A stretch of 20,104 nt of DNA, from contig ATSW01014172.1 of NCBI GenBank assembly GCA_000444245.1, forward strand, positions 1 to 20,104. The letters run 5' to 3'. Origin of the DNA: Botryllus schlosseri (lineage: Eukaryota; Chordata; Ascidiacea; Stolidobranchia; Styelidae). Each line of letters begins with the position of its first letter. Positions within the stretch are counted from its first letter, which is position 1. Both the position numbers and the translations under genes were made by a program. Positions 8,454 to 18,400 of the stretch are shown here, piece by piece. The notes under the pieces were generated by a model. It searched no databases, was not told the origin of the DNA, and was given only the letters and a program-made list of their open reading frames with translations.

Positions 8454-10867
8454 CTATAGCACAACGTACGATAGTAATGTATCAACAAGTGAAACTTTGA
8501 CGTTTATATTACTTCCTGGCCCTCTTCTTGATGGTTTGTTATCGTCTTCATCGCTCGTGCCGTTGTATTTCTTACCCTTTCCTGGCATTCCTCCTTTGCC
8601 TCCTGGTCCTCTGCCAGGACGATCTAGGCAATGGATCGAAACCAATGTAAATATGAGTATCTGATACAAGACGATAATTATTCTGGTCATGGTAATATTC
8701 TCGTGAAGAAGATACGAAGATGAAGATATTAGATACATAACAGATGCACTCGTCATTACCGCCGGATCCTCTCATTGGTCGTTTGTCATCGTCGTCATCG
8801 GAGGTGCCATTCGATTTACCTCCCTTTCCTTTCATTCCACCGTGACCTCCTGGTCCACTGCCTAGAAAAATGTGACACTGACGGTTAAATGTAGCCGACG
8901 ATCAGAGTCGGATCGATCGCATGGACACGTCGGCGTTATCTAATTTGAATAACTCAAAGTTTGCCACATATTGCTAAACTATGAATGCACATTGCACACA
9001 TGCATAGTTTTGATGGCTACATATAGTGGACATATGGATTGCTTTTTTTACGATAATACTGTATCACATAGCTCATGCCAAACACTGGGTAACCCGTAAC
9101 AGTGACATGTATTCGGAATGGATTACGAATGTTACAGCACTTTCAAGGAATCGTTATATATTACTTTACATGTGAATCGATGTCTTAGTAAAAGGAACAA
9201 TTGCTCCACTCTTTACTTTTTACCATTAATTGAACTATTATGTGAACTACACATTTGTCAGATCGGCGGATATTGAAATATTACTTCGCCTACATTACAT
9301 GACCTGGATGCAACAGAGTGAATTAGAATGAGTTCAACATGTGAGGGAATGGTCGTGATTATAAAATGTCTGACTTTGAAAATGAGGCCATTACCTCGCA
9401 TTCCATTTTTGCTTTCATAATCACCATCACCATCCCCTTTGGTTCCATTAGACTTCTTTCCTTTTCCGCCTTTACCACCCATTCGCCTTTTCATACCTCC
9501 TAAAGTGAGGACAGGTATATGTTATTAATATTAGACATATTGGTAATTGAAATACTATATTTAGAAGCAATAATAGGCTGTATTAGTTTGTAATCATGCA
9601 TTCCGAATTCCCAAGGAAAAGCAATTCGCATATTAACCTTCTTCCATCATCTTTTTACCGTCGCATGATTTTGTGTCGTTTTTGTCTTCGCTATCTGTTG
9701 AATCAAAATAGGCGATCACTATCATATGATATATATGAAAACATGCTTCATGATAAGCATAGGTTACCGCTACCTAAAACACTAGTCCACGATATTGGCC
9801 TTTAGCCAATGACCTAGATTCAATATTGAATCTACAGCGGCGTGATTGTGATGAGCAGGAGAAATCTCATCACGGATTTGTCACTGGTTATCACTACTTT
9901 AGTTTACCTTTATCGTCGAGCATGGCTTTGATTTTGCAAAGGAATTTCCCCATTCGCATTTTTTTGTCTTCTTCATCTTCATCATCAGTATTATTCTTTC
10001 CGCCACGCCTTCCTCGTCTTCTATCAAAAACTCGTTTCGCGAACAGACGAGTGAGTCCTCGCATACGGTTGAATCGCATTTGAGATCTTTGTCGTCGGCG
10101 CATGGATGCTGGAAACAGGCGAAATTATTAGGAAATAACTCTAGACGTGTACGAATCGCGAACATCTCAACGTTCAGGTCGCGCGACACATATATAACAA
10201 TCTCAGAGAGTAAACATTTCACAGTGAAACTCCAAACGAACACGCTGGGGAGTCAACCGGATGCGTTACAAATATATTTGTTGTTATATCTGGAATTGGT
10301 TACGTTTACCTTGCGCATACTGTGTGTATTTACGTATGCAGTTAATAGATAATTTCGTAAGATATTTTAAATGATAAACCTTTAAAAATTGTAAAGCAGC
10401 AGCATTTACAACACGAAAACTTTGCTGAATATTACCTTAATTTGGATCACCTAACCTACACCGGCCCACAATACGCCATAGCGCCACCCTGTGTTTTAAA
10501 ACACCGGGAACCGTATTTCAATTGCAATATTATTAGTAATCTTCAGGAATGAAGTCATGTCGTAAGATATCAGTTGAATATTACAACCTCGATATTCTTT
10601 TACGATCACGAGGCCAAGAAATAGTGATTGAACATGTAGACTGCGTAGAGCATGTTGTTGTTTTATTATTATTCGTGGTATAGGCTACTTTAGTTATTTT
10701 ATACGAGGCTGGAATTCTTCATTACAATTGCGGATGTGCCGAATTGTAGAACGACCCAATGACACCCGCAGCTTTAATCCATCAACGTCATGTTATCTTC
10801 GCCCATTGCTACGATAACACTCAGTCAAAGCGAATGAATTCAATTATCATCGCCCCACTATGCCTAC

Positions 10868-11032
10868 CTCGTCTTTTCTTGACGGCTGCTGCAAATCTAC
10901 GTGGCAATGATGGGCGTCTTCTTGGTCCCATTCTTTGCATTGGCCTGGGAGGTCCACGTTGTTAACCACCGAACGATCTTCTTGCTCCGAATTGTGATCC
11001 ATTGTTGCCTCCCATCTGAGTACGCCGTTGAC
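10868..11032 (-). pseudogene. Dead exon 8 of the left copy
   Basis: Counterpart of the 165-nt exon 16944-17108. The acceptor dinucleotide is mutated (CCACGG|GTC instead of CCACAG|GTC) and TAA interrupts the frame at 10962-10964. The next AG inside (ending at about 11018) opens a different frame that also meets a stop. The donor GTAGGC remains. Being phase 1 at both ends, the exon could be skipped without shifting the frame. Confidence 0.85.
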
Positions 11033-12697
11033 CCGTGGTTATACATTGAATTAATGTGTGATAAAAAATACATAAATGTTCAATATTGTATATACCAGGA
11101 CGACCCCCAAAGGAGCCAGGGCCTTGTCTATTCTGCATTCCATTACCGCTTTGTCCTGGACGACTTTGACCTCCTGAAAAGAGATTTAAATTAACTACGA
11201 CGACGCAATCTCACATGTGTATTACAATGTATTTACCGAAACGACCCCCATATGAGCCAGGGCCCCGTCGATTCTGCATTTCTCTGACACCTTGTCCTGG
11301 GCGATTTTGAGGTCCTTAAAGGGTTTTAATTTAATACCGCACGACGCAAATGCACAGTTGAATAGCAATGTATATACAGGGACGACCCCCATATGAGCCA
11401 GGGCCTCGCTGATTCTGCATTCCTCTACTGCCTTGTCCTGGGCGTCTTTGGCCTCCTGAAAAGCAGGTATATTTTATTACGGTTATAAATATTAGGATTT
11501 ATTCGACCACACAGATGCACAAGTATAATGGCAATATTAGCAAGTTATTAAATTTACCTTGAACACCTTGCTGACGATTGCGCAATGGTCCTGGGCGTCG
11601 GTTATCATCGTCATCATCATCTTCGTCGTCACTGTCTCCACGACCTGACCCATGGCGTCGCTGCATTCCTAGAATTCAATTTAAAATCTATGATTCCGTT
11701 TTGTTCAGGTCCATTGAAGATTCTGAATGTGATTAAGTGGAGTATTAACCTGGACCACGGCGTCTTCGGTTTCCCATTCCTGGACCGAATCTACCTGGTC
11801 CGCGCTTGTTGTCACCATTGTCGTCGTCACCTTCGTCGTCATCATTCCCATCTTGACCCGGTGGACTATACCCTGGTGAATCAGAAACACAAAGGTTCTT
11901 AACTCGCAGTCTGTGAACACCTTGGGGTACGAAGCCCTAAACCCGACCTTAAATCCGCCAAAGGGCACACAAAGACGCATCAAGTTTCAGCACATACATA
12001 TACGTTAATGGTAGGCGGATGGAGATAAATAGATGAGGAAGATCATAGGGTACCAGCGCTAGAGAGATTGAACATGTCATTTGATATTCGTCAATACGAT
12101 GTCCATCGGCCATCGAATTGCATTGTGAGCAATGAGCATAGACAACTTGAGACCATTCTCGGTCCACGAATTCCGCAAAAATTCTGTCCTACCCCAGAAT
12201 TGTGTGGTAGGACCCTCAGAATATTACGGTAATAGCGTGACGTTCTAATGTAGACACACTAATGTAATGCTGAGACATTTATACGCCACAATGTTGGATC
12301 TGCGAATGACATAGTCGAAAGGACAACCATCGACACTGAAGATATATGGAGGATATATGAATATGAAGTTTTCAGTGACATTTAGCTTTCTCTCACCGGC
12401 CCACCTTCATCAGGATTTGGGCCGCTCATTCCTCCGTCACCATCACCATCTGGTTTCTGCATTTCGTTTCCATCAGACATCGCTGTAAACATAATAAATA
12501 GAAAGTAGTGAAGTGCAAGGTGATTTGTAAAACGTGCGAGAGCTTACCCATCGCAAGCAATCCACACAAAACAGCCATACGTATGAGTATCATATTTGCT
12601 TTTATAAGTTTGTTCAGCTTTGTAATCGAATTATTCGCCGTTGCTCCTTTGGTCTCGCAAGCTAAAACGATTATGGTTCATTCATGGACTATTCGAA

Positions 12698-12705
12698 TTT
12701 ATATA
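12698..12705 (-). promoter_or_regulatory. TATA box of the left copy
   Basis: TATATAAA in the context AAAGGTATATAAATTCG, about 105 nt upstream of the left ATG (12593). The identical context occurs at the matching place before the right gene. Confidence 0.7.
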
Positions 12706-13296
12706 CCTTTGGCATGCATAAGCACAACCTGAACCGGGTATAATTAGACTGAACATGACGATCAAGTACAGCAAAGATGGTAAAAAACGAAATGAAATAC
12801 ATTTCTGTAACTTCATTCACTAGTTTTTCCTTAACTATCCCATATTTAGAATACGCCACCAATGCCCGGGGCAATACGCTGTTGATTGTTATCAATATGA
12901 GTAAGGATTGGTTAGTAAATATAGTGACATTTTATAAATTAATGAATGTTACATGTTCTTATTATATGATGCTAACTTTGTTTACCGGGAAAAGATAAAT
13001 AATTACTACCTCGACGTGGAGAGTATTAGAATTTGAAGCATGTCATCTTGAACGTTATCGTCAAGGGGATCCCCGAAATAGCGGACCAAAAAATGTTCTA
13101 CTATTAGCCTACTATTTTAAATGTGCCGCCCATAATGATGTGTTTAGTAATGAATATACTAGAAATGTCCCATTATATTGAATTACGTATAATCTCTGCC
13201 TGTAATGTCCGTGGAGATGTTAGATTGAAATATTTCTTCAAATATAGGTGAATGCGCACAAGATCTGCGGGTGTAACATAAGATACTAGGGATGGT

Positions 13297-13313
13297 GTGA
13301 ACGAGATGTTCAC
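13297..13313. promoter_or_regulatory. Inverted-repeat site GTGAAC-n5-GTTCAC, left arm
   Basis: Perfect 6-bp half-sites separated by GAGAT. The matching site in the right arm (14660-14676) keeps both half-sites. The TGAAC/GTTCA cores resemble nuclear-receptor half-sites in everted arrangement; this identification is an inference. Confidence 0.4.
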
Positions 13314-13485
13314 GTTTGCGTTCTGTGTATCAGCCTCAGCAATTTGAAGGCTTACGTTCGCAAACAAACCTTGGCAGGTTCTGCACTGTGAGCCATTTCA
13401 TTCAGTACAATTTCTCACATCAATATAACATCAAGGGATGGTGTGAGCTCCTGAAAAGTTACGTGTGAACGCGAACGTGATTCTT

Positions 13486-13493
13486 TGACGTCA
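13486..13493. promoter_or_regulatory. CRE octamer TGACGTCA, left arm
   Basis: Consensus CREB/ATF-type palindrome, kept at the mirrored position 14480-14487 in the other arm, with flanking ATATG and AAAGAATCACG also kept. About 0.9 kb upstream of the left start codon. Confidence 0.5.
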
Positions 13494-13750
13494 CATATCG
13501 TCATGGTACCAATTCCAATCCTAAATTTCCGTAAAGTAATATAATAATGTACATGACAACTAGCGACGACTTGGTTAACGTTATGCCACAATGCTAAAGT
13601 ACATGCTGACTTTTTAAATGTCACCTCATGTATCCACTGGAACAATCAAATGCTATAACAATTTCACAAAATCAATATCTTCCTTCGCGTTGCCAACAAT
13701 TTCAACGTGGACTCGGCTAGACCGGACATATATGTAGACTAGGCTATTCA

Positions 13751-13859
13751 AAAATAATTTTTTTCCGGATTCCAGTCATTCACTGTTTATTTGTCAGGTT
13801 ACCCTAAAACACGCCGCACGCCAAATTTGGTTCAATTCTAACAAGTAGAGGACTCCGCA
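13751..13859. repeat. 109-bp segment present only in the left arm
   Basis: The right arm passes directly from TGAATAGCC-side sequence to GATCCAGTTG-side sequence at 14213-14223. The left arm has 109 extra bases here. Its last ~33 bp (TTGGTTCAATTCTAACAAGT...) are a diverged direct copy of 13967-13999, so the two arms differ by an internal duplication or a deletion between such copies. Confidence 0.75.
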
Positions 13860-14028
13860 GATCCAATTAAAACTTTTAATTTATTAGGGAATATTATTTA
13901 AAAAATCAATTTTCTGCCAAACCCATGAAATTGTTGAGCTGTTTTCAAAGACGATGCTAAACAAATTGAACTCAATTCCAACGAGTAGAAGCAGAGGTAT
14001 TTGAGTTTATCGTTGATAATTCTCGGAT

Positions 14029-14047
14029 TGTCCTTGATTGGTGAATT
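14029..14047. other. Palindrome centre (loop), about 19 bp
   Basis: Flanked by CGTTGATAAT..TCGGAT on the left and its reverse complement on the right. The spacer (TGTCCTTGATTGGTGAATT) is asymmetric. Confidence 0.85.
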
Positions 14048-14479
14048 ATCCGACGATTATCAACGAAAACCTGAAATAACTCCCCTTCTACTGGTTGGAA
14101 TTGAGTCGAATTTGTTTTGCATCGTCTTTGATGACAGCTCAACAATTTCATGGCGTTGGCAGAAAATTTTGAATTTGAAAAAAAAATATATTTCCTAATG
14201 AATTGAAATTTTCAACTGGATCTGAATAGCCTAGTCTACATATATGTCCGGTCTAGCCGAGTCCACGTTGAAATTGTTGGCAACGCGAATGAAAATATTG
14301 ATTTTGTGAAATTATTATAGCATTTGATTGTTCCAGTGGATACATGAGGTGGCGTTTAAAATGTCAGCATGTACTTTAGCATTGTGGCATAACGTTAACC
14401 CAGTCGTCGCTAGTTGTCATGTACATTATTATATTACTTTACGGAAATTTAGGATTGGAATTGGTACCATGACGATATG

Positions 14480-14487
14480 TGACGTCA
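14480..14487. promoter_or_regulatory. CRE octamer TGACGTCA, right arm
   Basis: Mirror of 13486-13493, about 0.9 kb upstream of the right start codon. Confidence 0.5.
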
Positions 14488-14659
14488 AAGAATCACGTTC
14501 GCGTTCACACGTAACTTTACAGGAGCTCCAACCATCCCTTGATGTTATATTGATGTGAGAAATTGTATTGACTGAAATGGCTCACAGTGCAGAACCTGCC
14601 AAGGTTCGTTTGCGAACGTGAGCCTTCAAATTGCTGAGGTTCATACACAGAACGCAAAC

Positions 14660-14676
14660 GTGAACATATCGTTCAC
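14660..14676. promoter_or_regulatory. Inverted-repeat site GTGAAC-n5-GTTCAC, right arm
   Basis: Half-sites identical to those at 13297-13313, with spacer ATATC. One spacer base differs between the arms while the half-sites are unchanged. Confidence 0.4.
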
Positions 14677-15269
14677 ACCATCCCTATAGTATCTTATGTT
14701 ATACCCGCAGATCTTGTGCGCATTCACCTATATTTGAAGAAATATTTCAATCTAACATCTCCACGGACATTACAGGCAGAGATTATACGTAATTCAATAT
14801 AATGGGACATTTCTAGTATATTCATTACTAAACACATCATTATGGGCGGCACATTTAAAATAGTAGGCATAATAGTAGAACATTTTTGGTCCGCTATTTC
14901 GAGGATCCATTTGACGATAACGTTCAAGATGACATGCTTCAAATTCTAATACTATCCACGTCGGAGTAGTAATTATTTATCTTTTCCCGGTAAACAAAGT
15001 TAGCCTCAGATAGTAAGAACGTGCAACATGCATGAATTTATAATATGTCACTATTTTTACTAACCAATCCTTACTCATATTGATAACAATCAACAGCGTG
15101 TTGCCCCGGGCATTGGTGGCGTATTCTAAATATGGGATAGTTAAGGAAGAACTAATAAATGAAGTTACAGAAATGTATTTCCTTTCGTTTTTTAGCATCT
15201 TTGCTGCACTTTATCGTTATGTTCAGTCTAATTATACCCGGTTCAGGTTGTACTTATGTATGCCAAAGG

Positions 15270-15277
15270 TATATAAA
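15270..15277 (+). promoter_or_regulatory. TATA box of the right gene
   Basis: TATATAAA about 103 nt before the ATG at 15380. This would place the transcription start near 15300 and give a 5' leader of about 80 nt. The site and flanks are conserved in the left arm. Confidence 0.75.
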
Positions 15278-15379
15278 TTCGAATAGTCCATGAATGAACC
15301 ATAATCGTTTTAGCTTGCGAGACCAAAGGAGCAACAGCGAAATTCGATTACAACGCCGAACAAACTTTTAAAAGCGAAT

Positions 15380-15425
15380 ATGATTGTCATACGCTTGGCT
15401 GCATTGTGTGGATTGCTTGCGATCG
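15380..15425 (+). CDS. Exon 1: signal peptide
   Basis: Encodes a short basic N-terminus, a hydrophobic core (LAALCGLLAI) and, with the first bases of exon 2, Ala at the probable cleavage site before MSDG. The donor is GGTAAG. In the left copy 4 of the first 15 residues differ (ILIRMAV against IVIRLAA, and M for I at 15) but the hydrophobic character is kept. Confidence 0.85.
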
Positions 15426-18400
15426 GTAAGTTCTCGCACGTTTTACAAATCACCTTGTACTTCACTATTTTCTATTTATTATGTTTGCAGCGATGTCTGA
15501 CGGACACGGAATGCAGAAACCAGATGGTGATGGCGACGGAGGAATGAGCGGCCCAAGTCCTGATGGCGGTGGGCCCGGTGAGAGAAAGCTAAATGTCACT
15601 GAAAACTTCATCTTCATATATCCTCCATATATATTCATAGTCGATGGTTGTCCTTTCGACTATGTCATTCGCAGATCCAACATTGTGGTGAATAAATGTC
15701 TCCGCATTACATTCGTGTGTTCATCAGAACGCCCCGCTATTACAGTAATATTCTGAGGGTATATTAACACACAATTCTAGGGCGGGGCATAATTTTTGCG
15801 GAATTTGTGGACCGTGAAAGGTCTCGTCTATGCTCATTGCTCACAATGCAATTCGATGGCCGGTGGACATCGTATTGACGAATATCAAATGACATGTTCA
15901 ATCGCTTTAGCACTCGTACCCCATGATCTTCGTTATCAGTATAGCTCTATCAGACTTCCATTCATGTATTGTATATGCATGTGCTGAAACTTGATGCGTC
16001 TTGGTGTGTCCTTTGGCGGATTTTAGGTCGGTTTTAGTGCTTCGTACCCCAAGGTGTTCACAGACAGCGAGATAAGAAACCTTGTGTTTATGATTCATCA
16101 GGGTATAGTCCACCGGGTCAAGATGGGAATGGTGGCGACGAAGGTGACGACGACAATGGTGACAACAAGCGCGGACCAGGTAGATTCGGTCCAGGAATGG
16201 GAAACCGAAGACGCGGTGGTCCAGGTTAATATTTCACTTAATCACATTCAGAATCTTCAGTAAACCTGAACAAAACGGAATCATATATTTTAAATTGAAT
16301 TTCAGGAATGCAGCGACGCCATGGACCAGGTCGCGGAGACAGTGACGACGAAGATGATGACGATGATAACCGACGCCCAGGTCCATTTCGCAATCGTCAG
16401 CAAGGTGGTGAAGGTAAGTTTAATAACTTGCTTATACTGCCATTATACTTTGGCATCTGTGTGGTCGAATAAATCATAATATTTATAATCCATAATAAAA
16501 TATGCCTGCCTTTCATGAGGTCAAAGACGCCCAAGGCAAGGCGGTAGAGGAATGCAGAATCAGCGAGGCCCTGGCTCATATGGGGTTCGTCCCGGTATAT
16601 AGCCTACATTGCTATACACCTGTGCATCTGCGTCGAATGTTATTAAATTAAACCCCTTTCAGGACCTCAGAATCGCCCAGGACAAGGTGGAAGAGGAATG
16701 CAGAATCGACGGGGCCCTGGCTCATATGGGGGTCGTTTCGGTAATTAAATTGTAATACACATGTGAGATTGCGTCGTTCTAGTTAATTTACCTCCCTTTT
16801 CAGGAGGTCAAAGTCGTCCAGGACAAGGCGGTAGAGCAATGCAGAATAGACGAGGCTCTGGCTCCTTTGGGGGTCGTCCTGGTATGCACAATATTAAACA
16901 TTTGTGTATTTCTATCACACAATAATTCAATGTAATACCACAGGTCAACGGCGAACTCAAATAGGAGGCAACAACAGACCACAATTCGGAGCAAGAAGAT
17001 CGTTCGGTGCTCAACAACGTGGACCTCCTAGGCCAATGCAAAGAATGGGACCCAGAAGACGCCCATCATTGCCACGTAGATTTGCAGCAGCCGTCGAGAG
17101 AAGACGAGGTAAGCATAGCGCGGCGATGATACTTAAATTTATTCGCTTTGACTGAGTGTTATCGTAGCATTGGGTGAAGATAGCATGACGTTGATGGATG
17201 AAAGCTGCGGGTGACATTGGGCCGTTCTACAAGTCGGCACATCCGCAATTGTAATGAAGAATTCTGGCCTGGTTTAAAATAACCAATGTATACCAAGAAT
17301 AATAAAACAACAACATACTCTACATGTTCAATCACTATTTATTGGCCTCGTGACGGTAAAAGAATATCGCTGTTGTACAATTAAACTGATATCTTACGAC
17401 ATGACTTCATTCCTGACGATTACTAATAATATTGCAATTGACATACGGTTCCCGGTGTTTTAAAACACAAGGTAGCGCTATGGCGCATTGTGGGCCGGTA
17501 TAGGTTAGGTGTTCCAAATTAAGGCAATATTCAGCAAAGCTTTCGTGTTGTAAATGTTGTTGCTGTTGTAAATGCTGTTGCTTTACAATTTTTAAAGCTT
17601 TATCATTTAAAATATCTTACGAATCTATCCATCAACTGCATACGTAAATACACACAATATGCGCAAGGTAAACGTAACCAATTCCAGATATAACAACAAC
17701 CATATTTGTAATGCATCCGGTTGACTCACCAGCGTGTTCGTTTAGGGTTGCATTGTGAAATGTTTACTCTCTGAGATTGTTATATATGTGTCGCTAGCGA
17801 CCTGAACGTTGAGATGTCCGCGATTCGTGCACGTCTAGAGTTATTCCTGTTTCCAGCATCCATGCGCCGACGACAAAGATCGCAAATGAGATTCAACCGT
17901 ATGCGAGGACTCACTCGTCAGTTCGCGAAACGAGTTTCCGATAGAAGACGAGGAAGGCGTGCCGGAAAGAATAATACTGATGATGAAGATGAAGCAGACA
18001 AGAAAATGAGAATGGGGAAATTCCTTTGCAAAATTAAGGCTATGCTTGACGATAAAGGTAAACTAAAGTAGTGATAGCCAGTGACAAATCCGTGATGGGT
18101 TTTCTTCTGCTCATCACCGTCACGCCGTTGTAGATTCAAAATCGAATCTAGGTCATTGGCTAAAGGCCAAGAATGTGGACCAGTGTTTAGATAGCGGCAA
18201 ACTATGCTTATAATGAAGTATGTTGTCATATATATCATATGATACTAATGACCGATTTTGATTCAACAGATAACGAAGGCAAAAACGACACGAAATCATG
18301 CGACGGTAAAAAGATGATGGAAGAAGGTGAATATGCGAATTGCTTTTCCTTGGGAATTCGGAATGCATGATTACAAACTAATACAGCCTATTATTGCTTC

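Larger units (their letters stand above)
7997..12593 (-). pseudogene. Decayed or truncated copy of the 16-exon Gly/Arg/Asp-rich secreted protein gene
   Basis: All 16 exons of the right-arm gene have counterparts (minus strand): 12593-12548, 12482-12397, 11872-11750, 11668-11558, 11455-11378, 11314-11237, 11173-11096, 11032-10868, 10108-9908, 9694-9638, 9499-9395, 8861-8760, 8623-8513, 8453-8358, 8300-8119 and 8067-7997. The start encodes MILIRMAVLCGLLAMA, a signal peptide.

Lesions relative to the right copy: exon 2 is 1 nt short near its donor, although an upstream GT at 12404 would restore phase 1. Exon 5 ends in T instead of G, so joining it to exon 6 gives TGA. Exon 8 has lost its acceptor (CAG to CGG) and has an in-frame TAA at 10962-10964. 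Exon 15 lacks 1 nt near 8218, giving TGA at once. No AATAAA was found in the ~470 nt downstream. Skipping exons 5 and 8 would restore much of the frame, but exon 15 would still truncate the product. Most likely a pseudogene, possibly a shortened paralog. Confidence 0.8.
7812..14028. repeat. Left arm of >12-kb imperfect palindrome
   Basis: Reverse complement of 14048-20104 with scattered substitutions and small indels. Matched landmarks include GCTCGGTC-free exon sequences of all 16 exons, the TATA box, the CRE octamer and the inner CGTTGATAAT...TCGGAT ends (14011-14028 against 14065-14048). A 109-bp segment at 13751-13859 is present only in this arm. Outward the match fades near 7812-7850, where the hAT terminus begins. 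Confidence 0.93.
12706..15269. other. Shared divergent intergenic region between the two gene copies
   Basis: The inner ~2.6 kb of the palindrome, lying between the two TATA boxes. Each half holds a CRE octamer and a GTGAAC-n5-GTTCAC site, described separately. Short open frames appear in both halves (for example 13415-13645 and 14328-14558). In the latter pair the codon differences I compared all change the amino acid, and the frame opens with TTG, so coding is unlikely. The region may carry enhancers or promoters for both genes. Confidence 0.6.

Noticed and set aside
8395-8455. CATCAT tract as a microsatellite only
   Set aside because: It is the poly-Asp coding part of exon 14, flanked by valid splice sites and kept in frame.
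8454-8835. Minus-strand frames of 87-100 codons as independent Gly-rich genes
   Set aside because: They are exons 12 and 13 of the left copy extended into introns.
13415-14558. Mirrored 76-codon open frames (13415-13645 minus, 14328-14558 plus) as conserved small genes
   Set aside because: The five codon differences I found all alter the amino acid and none is silent, and the frame opens with TTG. Similarity follows from the palindrome, not from coding constraint.
12689-15286. Mirrored ~68-73-codon frames near 12689-12998 and 14977-15286
   Set aside because: They overlap the TATA box and differ at many residues with little sign of constraint. Best explained as upstream DNA.
16904-17155. Single 83-codon gene over exon 8
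   Set aside because: It is exon 8 read into its flanking introns. The splice sites at 16943 and 17109 explain it better.
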